Source of the DNA: Erigeron canadensis
Taxonomy: Eukaryota; Streptophyta; Magnoliopsida; Asterales; Asteraceae
DNA: 64,000 nucleotides
Direction of reading: 5' to 3'
Assembly (NCBI RefSeq): GCF_010389155.1
Contig: NC_057761.1
Coordinates: 22,942,501 to 23,006,500 of the forward strand
Under the pieces are notes generated by a model. That model saw nothing but the letters and a program-made list of their open reading frames with translations. It was not told the origin of the DNA and did not search any database. Position 1 is the stretch's first letter. Each line of letters starts with the position of its first letter. The position numbers were made by a program, and so were the translations under genes. Positions 24,212 to 35,021 of this stretch are shown in pieces.

Positions 24212-27200
24212 ATGGAAAGTCATGTTAGCACATTTTTAGCTACTTTCATTAGTACTACCATCTTTATCATTTTCATTCCTTTTGTTCTTGCACAAAATGA
24301 TGAAGTTTCATCTCTTTTGTCTATCAAATCGTCTTTCATCGATTCTTTAGGCTATTTACGCGATTGGAACGTAAACGTAAACGTTTCGATCCCTAGTAAT
24401 ATGTCACATTGTAAATGGACTGGTGTCACATGCAATGAACATGGTTTTGTAAATAAGCTTGATCTTTCCAACATGAATCTAACAGGAAACATATCCAATG
24501 ACTTCCAAAACTTGAACCATCTTTCTTTTCTAAACATTTCTTCAAATGGGTTCGATTCGAGTCTGCCTGACTCGTTCTCGAACCTAAGTTCACTCGAGAC
24601 ACTCGACGTCAGTCAAAACAACTTCATTGGCGAGTTTCCTTTTGGTTTTGGCAAAGGAGCCACACTACTAAAAACCATCAATGCTTCTAGTAACAATTTT
24701 GCAGGGTACCTGCCAGAGTATCTTAGCAATGCAACTTTACTAGAAACAATCGATTTTCGTGGTAGTTTTTTCGTTGGAACAATCCCAAAAAGTTACAAAA
24801 ATTTGAAAAATTTGAAGTTTCTTGGATTATCAGGGAATAATCTAACAGGGCAAATTCCACCAGAAATCGGTCAGCTTTCATCTCTAGAAGTTATTATAAT
24901 CGGATACAACGAATTCGAGGGTCCAATTCCAGCCGAAATTGGAAATCTTGAAAATTTGCAGTATCTGGATTTGGCAGTTGGGACACTTTCTGGGCCAATT
25001 CCAAAAGAATTGGGTAAGCTTAAAAATCTTACTACATTATATGTGTATCAAAATAGTTTTGAAGAAAAGATTCCTAACGAAATTGGGAATCTTTCTTCAT
25101 TGATTTATCTTGATCTGTCTGATAACAAATTTTCGGGTCAGATTCCAGAGGAAATAGCTGATTTAAAAAATTTGAAGTTATTAAATCTAATGTGTAATCA
25201 GCTTACAGGTTTTATTCCAAGTAGAATTGGTGACTTGCCAAATTTAGAAATTCTTGAATTATGGAAGAATTCTTTGAATGGTTCATTACCTTCTAATCTT
25301 GGAATGAATTCGCCTTTACAATGGCTAGATGTTTCTTCTAATTCGTTATCCGGTGAGATTCCGGCTGGTTTGTGTGATTCCGGGAATCTTACTAAACTTA
25401 TTTTGTTTAACAATTGGTTTTCGGGCTCTCTCCCAATTGGGCTTTCAACTTGTTCTTCTTTAATTCGTGTTCGTGTTCAGAATAACTTGATTTCGGGTAT
25501 GATTCCTGGTGGATTCGGTAAGTTACCCGAGTTACAACGTTTGGAAATGGGGCATAACAATTTAAGTGGCCAAATTCCTCATGATCTAACTCTATCGAGT
25601 TCACTTTCTTTCATCGATGTGTCTTCAAACAAACTCGTGTCGAGTTTGCCTTATAGTATTTTGTCAATGCCTAATCTTCAAACATTAGTTGTTTCTGACA
25701 ACTATTTAGATGGGGGAATCCCGAGCCAGTTTCAGGATTCCCCCTCTTTATCTGTACTTGATTTATCAAGCAACAGATTCTCTGGGAAAATCCCAAAGAG
25801 CATATCTTCTTGTCAGAAGTTAGTAAATATGAATCTAAGTCACAACGAATTGACCGGAGAAATCCCAACATCGGTAGCAAGTATGCCGATGTTATCCGTT
25901 CTTGATCTTTCAAACAATTCGTTCGTCGGACGGATTCCAGAGTCGTTTGGGAGCTCGCCGGCTTTAGAGACAGTAAATCTTTCTTACAACAAGCTCGAAG
26001 GACCTGTCCCGAATAATGGAATGTTAATGACGATAAACGCCAATGATCTAGTCGGAAATGAGGGTCTCTGTGGTGGCATTCTTAAGCCATGTTCACATAC
26101 TCGAAAGACTAATTCGGCCCGTAAGAAACTTCATGTTGAACATGTCATTTTCGGGTTTGCTTTTGGGGTTTGTGTGATTTTACTAGTCGGCCTCGCGGTT
26201 TTCACCGGGCGATGGCTTTATAAAAGATGGTTTTTGTACGGATTCTTAGATGGGTGGTTCATGAAAAGCAGGACAGAATGGCCTTGGAGACTCATAGCTT
26301 TTCAAAGACTTCATTTTACAAGTGCAGATATAATGGCTAGTATAAAAGAATCAAATGTGATTGGAATGGGTGGAAGTGGGATTGTGTACAAAGCCACGAC
26401 GAACCACACTTCAAGTTCGTCGGTCGCGGTCAAGAAACTGTGGAGATCCGAGCCCGATATTGAAAATGGGGACGACTTGTTTGTAGAAGTGAATCTTCTA
26501 GGTCGATTAAGGCATCGAAATATAGTGAGATTATTGGGTTACCTTCATAACGAAACCGATGTTATGATGGTTTATGAGTATATGCCTAATGGGAACCTTG
26601 GAGAGGCGTTGCACGGGAAGCAATCCGGACGAATGTTGGTGGATTGGGTCTCGAGATATAACGTTGCGCTTGGTGTAGCTCAAGGTTTGGCTTACCTTCA
26701 CCACGATTGTCACCCGCCGGTCATACATCGTGATGTTAAGGCGAATAATATCCTTCTTGACGCGGATCTTGAGGCTAGGATTGCGGACTTTGGGTTGGCT
26801 CGGACGATGGTTAGGAAGAATGAGACCGTTTCCATGGTTGCTGGATCTTACGGATATATAGCACCAGGTTAGTTTCTTTGTTCTAAGTTTGAGTTATAAT
26901 TTATACGAGTATATAATTGAAGGCATAAGTATAATTAAATAGAATGGGTAATGATCAATTTGTTAAATTTTTTTTCCCATTTTGCTTGAAGTTTATTAAA
27001 TGTACATACTGAATTTTTGCTCGAAATGGTAGTAGCTAAAACTGAAATGGGTCAAATAAAAGGTCGAAAATCATCTAATCATACATTCATGAATGGTTGC
27101 AATCGGACTCAAATGACATGTTCTAAGTTCTAACTAGTACTTTTTTCTTTTGTTACAGAATATGGATACACTTTGAAGGTAGACGAGAAAAGCGACATAT

Positions 27201-27556
27201 ACAGTTTCGGGGTGGTGCTACTAGAGTTATTAACAGGGAAACAACCATTGGACCCGTCGTTTGGTGACTCGGTCGATATAGTAGAATGGGTTCGCAATCG
27301 GATGAACAAGAGAGAATTGGAAGGCACATTTGATATAGATATAGGAGGGGAATGCAAGTTTGTCCAAGAAGAAATGTTGTTGGTGCTAAGAATTGCACTT
27401 TTATGCACTAACAAGTTACCAAAAGAGAGGCCTTCAATGAGGGATGTGATCACAATGCTTGGAGAAGCAAAACCAAGAAGAAAAAGTATTTGTGATGATA
27501 TTGGGGCCAAAGACAAGCCCATTTTCAACAACTCACCAGTCATAGGCCTGCTGTAG
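24212..27556 (+). CDS. LRR receptor-like kinase, MIK1/PXY clade (LRR-XI)
   Basis: Exons 24212-26867 and 27159-27556 give 1,017 residues, a normal length for this family. In order: signal peptide (about 1-27), cysteine-pair cap (HCKWTGVTC), about 20-22 leucine-rich repeats, second cap ([10 protein letters not shown]), one membrane span (about 643-668), then a Ser/Thr kinase. Kinase landmarks are glycine loop GMGGSGIVY (about 716-724), VAVKK lysine (about 740), HRDVKANN (about 839) and DFGLA (about 858). All catalytic residues are present and it is an RD kinase. The single phase-1 intron falls inside the APE motif. The LRR sequence ([34 protein letters not shown]) resembles Arabidopsis MIK1 and PXY-like receptors, which sense peptide ligands at the plasma membrane. 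Ligand and role here are unknown. MIK1-like rather than PXL1/2 is my best but not certain reading. Confidence 0.93.
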
Positions 27557-29470
27557 TATTAGTAAATCTTGCTTAGACAAGTACTTGCCCAGTTGGCCGT
27601 GTATGCGCACCAAGAAACTCGTCGAACATCGGTACAAAAACAAGCCAATACGTACTTTTCTTGTCATTTTGACCTTGAAATCGCAAGTTTATAGATCATC
27701 CAGTGAAAATACTTTGTACATTTGTTATTATGTAAGAAATCTTAAACCTTTGTTGTGTATTTTGGGCCAAAGTGTAAGTGCTGAAAACTTACATAACCAT
27801 TTAAGAAATCTCATGTTTATTTGTCTATATGTTATAGTGTAACCTAATTATTCAGATGTATTAAAGAACTACATTTCTTTTGATGACCGATTTTATTTGT
27901 ATTAGAATATAAGTTAGAAAAGTATAATAAAAAAATGTTGAACATGTGTTACTGTTAGTAGTTAATTAAGATGGGCTATGGTGGGCTTAATCAGTACTCT
28001 TCAATACGGGCTGGTCCATAACCCCATGGCCACAAGCCCACAAATACTATTATTTATGATCATTCCCTATATATATTTAAAACCCGTGCGTGAGTTTGCG
28101 TGCAACTCACAAACGGGTATTTTTTTATTCTTTTTTCTTCCTACTTTTTCTTTGACGGTCAATACTTGGCCACAACCTTTCCCTTTATTTTTTACTTGTA
28201 AGCCTTCAATCTCCTTCAACCAAATTCATATTTTTAGGCCACCACCACCGACCACCTACCTTGACCACCACCAAAACTGTCGGTAAAAACTTTGGCCACC
28301 ACCATCGATAACCACCTGAACTGCATCTATAAAAACGCCGACGAAACATCACTACCAACAATCTTAAGACCATATACAAGTCCAAATTTGGAGAGCAACA
28401 TCACCAACGACCTACCTTAACCAACACACATGATCGATTAACCCCAAACCGCTGACCCTAAGCTAAACTCTGATGTTGTCGTTTGCTAAAACAATCAATA
28501 GCCTTCCAAATCAACTCCAACAATAGCAAAAACAAAAAATAATAATAAGCAACAATAATAACAATCTTAAATATAATACAACATCATTCGAATCTCATAA
28601 ACAAATTTAAGTCGTGGGTGGCTCGGATAGACTGATGACGGTGGCGACTGCAAAATGAGGACGATCCCAGAATAAATAAAATCTTCACAATTGGATGAGC
28701 ATCGACAGATCAAAAAAATAATAATGATAAAATCAACATCGGCAATTTCGTTTACCGTCGTAAAAATCGAAAACGAAAAACCATCTTCTTTGTTTTGGCA
28801 CAGATAGCAACACAGAAATTGACATAATGATATGGTGATTGATTTTGTTGCAAAAATAAGGATATTTTTTGTGAGGAGAGTAGGAGAGGTTTGGATAGAT
28901 AAAGACTAAATTATAATATGGGATTTGGTAAGTTGTTCATCAGGGTAGGTGTTAATGTGTGATGGGTCGTAATGTGTCATCCACCGTTTTCATAAAACCT
29001 ACACGTGGTTTTCAATAATAAATAAATACAAGTAATGATTATTACTCAAACTTACTCTAGCAATTTTTTTGATAAAAAAAACTCACTATACTTTTTGGTG
29101 TATATATCTGTCAATGAAGCATAACCTATAGTCCTATACAATACATACAATACAAGTTATAATAAACATTGAGTCACATAACTAATTCTTTTAATTAGTC
29201 GGGCAATAAAATTGATTAACTAAAGATGATCTTATAACAAATATCACATGTATTATTATAAACCTCCTTTTTACTCATGCTTTGCATATATATTTTCCTT
29301 TTAAATATATATCACATACAAGTTCTTAATATAAAATATCACATATATTCTATATTCACTTTGTTATGTCAAATAAATAAATAAATGAATAAAGTTCTTT
29401 TGTAGCTTAGTAAACATATAATTTTATCTCTAAACGTGAAATCTATGTATACAACGTTCATTATTTGCTA
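27557..29470. other. Spacer after the receptor kinase
   Basis: It starts with the receptor kinase 3' untranslated region; ORFs at 27585-27842 and 27978-28286 have no recognisable content. A strong hairpin lies at 28081-28119. From 28230 to 28760 there are CCACC-rich stretches that look repeat-derived. No gene is called. Confidence 0.4.
28081..28119. repeat. Long GC-rich hairpin
   Basis: Two nested complementary pairs can be read: acccgt with acgggt on the outside and gtgagtt with aactcac inside, separated by short mismatches and a small loop. The resulting stem of about 13 pairs is unusually stable for this AT-rich DNA. It could be the tip of a small foldback or Helitron-type element. Confidence 0.6.
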
Positions 29471-29477
29471 ATATATC

Positions 29478-29511
29478 AACGCCTGCGACGAAGCGCGGCT
29501 ATAAAATCTAG
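29478..29511 (+). mobile_element. Helitron-like 3' end
   Basis: A GC-rich imperfect hairpin (gcctgcgacgaagcgcggc) is followed 8 bases later by CTAG at 29508-29511 and then T. This matches the Helitron 3' rule. The 5' end was not located; the element probably extends leftward through the AT-rich stretch. Confidence 0.45.
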
Positions 29512-29844
29512 TTCAAAACTTATATACTGTGATTGAGTGATTCTGTGAATGTGAAGATTCATAATTTGAACTCAAAGCAAGTTAAGTAAGGTACTCGTAT
29601 TAGTTTTCTTTTGCAGCATTTTACAACTTTTACTTTATCGCAAGGTTAGATTAATTTACCAAATTATATAACTCTAATTGAAAATCGTACATATAGATCA
29701 TGCATAAATCGAATAATGTAATACCTATATGAAATTCTTTTCTTTTTGTTATATCTAAACCACTTTTGACAAATAAAAGTCATGGTAACAAAGGCAGTGT
29801 GGGTATTTTGGTTCGCGAAATACTTATGAGAATAAGTTTTTTCT

Positions 29845-30600
29845 GAGGTTGGAGGAGTGCTTCACCGCCTCTCCTTGTTTTTTCTCTTCCTCTTCGCTCA
29901 TTCCTTAAATGTATGGAATGCTTCCCCGCTCCTTCCCGCCCTTTTCTATTTTATTTATTTTCTATTTACTTTTAACCAAGTAAATAAAAACTTTAATTTA
30001 AAACAAATATTACTGAAACCATAAACTAATAATACTAAAATCATTACATTACATTATACTACTAACATCATTAAAACACCTTACATTTTATAATATTACT
30101 AAAATTATTAAAAACATTACATAAACCTAACACTCGGGATAATCCGAGTCCACATTATTGTCGTTACAATGAATGTATGGATATGCTTCAGGAGACCCGA
30201 TAGCGTCTCCGGTTGACGAGATACGTACTCCTTATTCGGGTCAGTATGATAATCTACATGCTGACCACCACCGACATTGTCTTGCGAGAATAATGAGTGG
30301 TCAAGCGTGGCTGTGAAAATAGAAGAGGCAGCGGTAAGATGAAAAATAATTTGGTTCAGCCAGTCGATCTTATGCCAAAGATATACTACATACTCAGTTT
30401 CGGCAGTGTTCTGAGCCCGATCGGGGGCTTATATTCGGTTGATTTCGGCTTGGTAAGCCACCTTCACGTCAGATACACTCTGAATGACGGTGTTCCCTTG
30501 AGATCAGTGTCTGTCGCGGTTGACCATGTGGGCTTGCATCGCCATCTTGGCGAGGTAACGAAGCAACAAGAGTCAGATTGACTAGTACAGATGTTTATGG
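29845..30600 (-). mobile_element. Degraded transposon with coding remnants, possibly PIF/Harbinger-like
   Basis: The left edge (ggttggaggagtgcttcaccgcc and the following CT-rich part) matches the left end of the small element at 45270-45534. This suggests a shared transposon family whose smaller member has TAA target duplications. Between 30130 and 30580 the minus strand has higher GC and short frame-shifting open stretches (for example one reading YVVYLWHKIDW), as in a decayed coding region. I could not identify the protein. Confidence 0.3.
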
Positions 30601-30705
30601 TTTTATAACTTTTGTTGCTTCGTTACCTCCGCAAAAGCAACAAGAGTTTGGCATCGTTGTACTCTTAAAAAAAACTTTTAAGAGTAAAAAAAAGTTTACT
30701 CTTAA

Positions 30706-31290
30706 CTAGTGTTATACCCGGCCAACGGCCGGGGATAACTAAATGTTAAAAAAATAAATAAAAAAGAGAACAAAAGAAAACAAAGAGGAATACGAAAATA
30801 AAATGAAAAAGTGAATTAAAAAAATCAAATGTTACATGTGAAAAAAGTATAAAAACCAAACATTTAAAAATAAGAACGAATATTAAATGAAAAAGATAAA
30901 AGACAAAATAAATAAGATAAAAACAAAATATATACCATTTGAATAAAATGTGAAGTGAAAAAAAAAAGTTTTAAAAAACAAATATTAAAAAAGATTGGAA
31001 AAAAAACACAAATTATATAAAGTTAAGAGGTGAACATAATTAAAAAGAAACAGGAGGGGCAAAAAAGATAAAAGAAAAAAAAGAAGGGGGCAAAATGTTT
31101 AAAAAAACAACAACAACAATATAAAGGAAGGTATCAAACCCACGAACTCCCTTCCTTCAGGTAAAGCCGCAAACCACTACACCAAGTTTCAAACATGTTA
31201 CTTATTTGACAAATATTATATTTAAGTTAACACGACAAATAAGGACAAAAATAATACTGTTCACGCGAAAACTCTTTAAATAAGTTATAA
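30706..31290 (-). mobile_element. Helitron-like element, minus orientation (CCCGGCC hairpin family)
   Basis: At the left edge, CTAG (30706-30709) followed by gtgtta and the near-perfect hairpin cccggccaacggccggg is the reverse complement of a Helitron 3' end. The same end closes the element at 62161, in the other orientation. The right part holds a ttcacgcgaaaa block followed by tttaaata (about 31260) that is also found near 4855. The 5' end is approximate. No coding capacity seen. Confidence 0.45.
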
Positions 31291-31952
31291 TTTGGCTTCA
31301 TTGTTCTCTTAAAATTATTTTTCCTCCCTTCTTTCTTTTCACTTTTATTCTTAATTGTTTTCTTTTTTATTTTCATCTTTTGTTTTTATAATAAATACTA
31401 TTATAACAAATTAACAAAAACTCAATCTATTAAATTTTTGATAAATAACCATTTTCTCTGTATTTTAATTCTTTTTTTTTAAATGTTATGAATAATATTT
31501 CTGAAACAAAATTCGTAAACTATAATTTTTGAAACTAATCATTTATCGGAAGAGTCTGCAAACTAATGTAATATTTAATAAATTGGAAAGAATATAAAAG
31601 TATGTTCATACCTAACTTAAAGCACAAATGGTTTTTCTATCACGAATGCTAACTCAACTCGTTATTATAAGAAAAAAAAAAAAATTTTTTTTTTACCTTG
31701 ACTTAGAAAATTCGAACTCATTGCCAAATTAGTTAATACTAAGACTAAAATTTTACTAGTAGTTTATTACTTTATTAGTACGTTACTTGAACTACTTTTA
31801 CCAATTTTAAGTTTATATATCGAATGCAATGCAATTGTAAATATCGTCCACAAATATCGCAAATGGGTTCCAAAACCGTCACGTAAAAAATCAAATAAAA
31901 TCCCATAAAATAATTATAATTACAAAATATCTCAAGGCAGCCATAAAAAAAA
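31291..31952 (+). promoter_or_regulatory. Upstream region of the spliced AHL gene
   Basis: AT-rich stretch ahead of the AHL start codon, beginning just after a Helitron-like element. No clear TATA box or other named site is assigned. Confidence 0.35.
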
Positions 31953-34862
31953 ATGGAAATAACTGAAATTGACCGTGATCCTAGCCTTTTCCCACAAGCA
32001 CCACCTTCCACTACCACCACCACCACCACCGATGCGACCACCGTGGCCGGACGGAAAAGAGGAAGACCCAGAAAGTATAACTCACCGGAAGAAGCTGTGG
32101 CTGCCAAGAAACTGCTTTTAGCCACTAAAAAACAACACATTTCTCCATCTCCCTCTGCTACTGCCAACAATTCTTTTCTTGGTTACTTTTCTTTCCATTT
32201 CTCCGCTGTTTCTTTAAATTATTTTTAGAAGAATTACATGTGTGTGTGTATATATATAATTCATTGTAATTTGTTAGAGATTCAAGAAATGTGTAAATTG
32301 GTATAGATTGTATATGGGCTAGTTTGCTTGTTTGTATGCATTAGATTGTTTTTCTTTCTTTTTTTTTTTGAGAAAAAAGATTATAATAAAAAATTAATCT
32401 TGCATGCAAATTTTTTTTTTTTTGAATTTAATGAATACCATTACCATATTATTATTTTTATTATAGTTCTTGAATATATAAAGGAGTTACTTAATGGTTT
32501 TATACTTTTTTCTTCAATGCAGTTTGTTTCTTTGAATTTGCGGTTTGTAAAATTCCCAATTATATAAAATTTTTAGGTATTTTTAATTATTATTGTCTTA
32601 AAATAAGATTAGAAAAAAAAGAGAAAAAAAGTAAGTAAGCATGTAAAGTCAAGATTGTATGTGGGTCTGTTCGCTTGTGTTTGACTAATTAACATGTATT
32701 GATGTTTAGTTTTTTAATAAAATAATTTTGATTCTTTTTTTCCTTTTTCCTAATTTTTATTTTTCTAATTCAGGGAATGATAGCAATGGTTTTACACTTG
32801 ATATCATCAATGTCACTACTGGAGAGGTATGCATTTTGGGTTTACATCTCTTATTTTCTAGTTGCAACTTTGAATTTATTTAAATATGTTATACAATTCT
32901 GTAATTCTGTATATTTGTAAGTTGATTATCCAGACCCATTATAGATTTATATCGTTTTGTTTCGTTTTTTTAGGATATTAACCACAAGATAATGTCATTT
33001 GTGCAACAAAGCAAACAAGAGATATGTATCATGTCTGCATCCGGTGTGGTCTCTAGTGCATCAATAGGCCGACCAGACGCATGGGGCAGCAAAATTACAT
33101 ACAGGGTTTACTTTTCTATACTTTTACATTTAATTTCGTGTATGGTTGTTAGAACGTTACATAAGAACGAATAGAAACTTGTGAAACTAGAGGCTTTTGA
33201 CCCACATTAATTCGAATAGGTGGAATTGGTTGATTTATTATCTCTAAAGGGTTAAACAAACAATTGTTACATATGACATGGGTCAAATGTTGCATAGACT
33301 ACCTTTAAATTCAATTAATCCATTATTTTTCAGGAAAAAAAATAGTTCAATAAATCATATTATACGGTGATCAAATAATTTGGTAATCGACAAATTGTGG
33401 CCAAAAACTGGACTAGTTTCGACATGTATTAAATATGACCCAGTTTGACCTGTTTCCTAACCTGCCCGATCCATCCATTTTACCACATCTAGGTGAAATA
33501 CAGGAATACACAACTAATACTGTTTCTTTGCATCTATTTTCTCAGGGGAGTTTTGACATTATATCACTTTGTGGATCTTATGTACATGCTGATGGTGAAA
33601 GCAGGACTGGTGGGTTGAGTATTTGTATGTCTGGTAACAAAGGGCAAATTGTTGGAGGTGGGGTTGGCGGACCACTGATAGCTGCGGGCCTCGTGCAGGT
33701 AGTATTTTCTTTAATTTGTGAGATAGGGCGTTTAAAGGGGGGATGTAACAGTTCAGACCATGATTTTATGAGTGGTTTGATATGGATTGTGTTTTATCAC
33801 TCACGGGTCAAATAAAAAATAACGTGAAAGGAATTTGTGCTGAAGGGTTAAACAAGTCAAAAGTCGGTTAACGTACATTTGTGATGCATAAAGCCTCCTA
33901 ACTCCTAAGAGGGATGGCATCCCACCTCCCACTTCCTTTATCACCACTCACTTCTAATCAATCACATTATGCCACCTCAATTCCACCACTCACTCACCAC
34001 TCATCCAAATTTTGTTGGCATCCGACCACTCACTTCACCACTCACTACAATTTAAAAAGAGTAAACTTAAAAACAAAAACAAAAAAGTTAAATCACATGA
34101 CGGTGATTGGTAGAAAGTGGATTATGGGGTGTGTGGTCTGACCACTCAATTTGACGTCACCACTCGTGGTAGAAGGTTGGCGACGGTGTTCCAACGTGGT
34201 ACCACGCCCACTACTCACCTATCTTCCATCCAATGCCAATGGCCTAAATGAGTTCAAATGAATTGTTAGATAATTACTGACATATCATAGCTTATGTTGC
34301 ACAAATAGTATTTTAGACTAGTACCTCTCAATAGTCTGACCTGTACCAATAAAAAAGCCCATTTTGATCTGGTACTCGGCCCACCCATATTTCTACCTTA
34401 GCTCAAAGAAACCTGTTGCAGTCTCCGTTTTGAGGATCTGTTTTCCCCATGGAGATTACGACAAATTTTTGTCAAGTTTTCTATATATAATCAAGAATTA
34501 AAGTGTGTAATACCCTTTGTAAAAAGCTTTGGCTGTAGAGTATTATCTTATCAAGATGTTTATCATTTCACAGATGGTAACATATTATTTGGTACTTCTT
34601 ACAATTGGTCTTCCAGGTAATCGTTGGCACATTTGTTATCAGCAGTAAGAAAACAGTCGCAGATTCAGTTACGGATGCTGTTAAAGATGATGCTTCCGTC
34701 GTAGCATCAGTTCCAAATGCAGTTACAGATGCTGTTAAAGATAATGATGCTTCCGTTGTAGCATCAGTTCTAGTTACAGATACTGTTAAAGATCATGATG
34801 CTTCTGTTGTAGCATCAGTTCCAAATGCAGTTACAGATAACGATGTTTCTGTCAGAGCATAA
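31953..34862 (+). CDS. AT-hook motif nuclear-localized (AHL) protein, spliced class, type II AT-hook
   Basis: Exons: 31953-32181, 32774-32826, 32974-33105, 33546-33698, 34617-34862. Phases agree throughout, giving 270 residues. The N-terminus has a Thr run and one AT-hook (residues about 34-42, RKRGRPRKY). The PPC/DUF296 domain follows (about 84-195, including KIMSFVQQSKQEICIMSASG, then GSFDIISLCGSY and GGGVGGPLIAAGLVQV). AHL proteins bind AT-rich minor groove DNA in the nucleus and regulate transcription. RGRPRKY hooks and introns fit the spliced, type II class. The tail is odd: about four copies of a 16-19-residue unit (VTDAVKDDASVVASV) end at a TAA. The same frame then stays open for 52 more codons to 35021. 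Intron 4 contains a small MITE. Arabidopsis orthology not assigned. Confidence 0.85.
33909..34245. mobile_element. Small PIF/Tourist-like MITE in AHL intron 4
   Basis: A 337-bp block rich in CCACTCA motifs, starting gagggatggcatccc and ending ccaatgccaatggcc. It is flanked by TAA on both sides (33906-33908 and 34246-34248). A 3-bp TWA duplication with imperfect inverted ends fits the PIF/Harbinger group. The short ORF here is not a gene. Confidence 0.45.
34639..34860 (+). repeat. In-frame tandem repeats in the AHL C-terminus
   Basis: About four imperfect copies of a 50-57-bp unit (gttacagatgctgttaaaga...gcttccgttgtagcatca). Each encodes a VTDAVKD-DASVVASV-like segment in the last exon of the AHL gene. 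Unit length varies by multiples of three, so the frame is kept. Confidence 0.8.
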
Positions 34863-35021
34863 ATTCCACATGTAGGCTTCCCATCAGTACCTGATTCTAA
34901 CGCAGGACATTCAGTATTGGGCGACGATAGTGATTATCAATATAATAATGTTGGTGAACTTCTAAGAGATGTCAACTATCTCCGATCCCTCCATGGGGAT
35001 GGTTTGCGAATGATCTTCTAA
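34863..35021 (+). other. Open in-frame stretch beyond the AHL stop codon
   Basis: Directly after the TAA at 34860-34862 the same frame has 52 sense codons (acidic, with YQYNNVGELLRDVNYL) before the next TAA at 35019-35021. It may be the former C-terminus of the AHL protein cut off by a stop mutation, or ordinary 3' untranslated sequence. Confidence 0.45.

Noticed and set aside
32328..32567. ORF in AHL intron 1
   Set aside because: T-rich intronic sequence; the AHL exon chain is phase-consistent without it.
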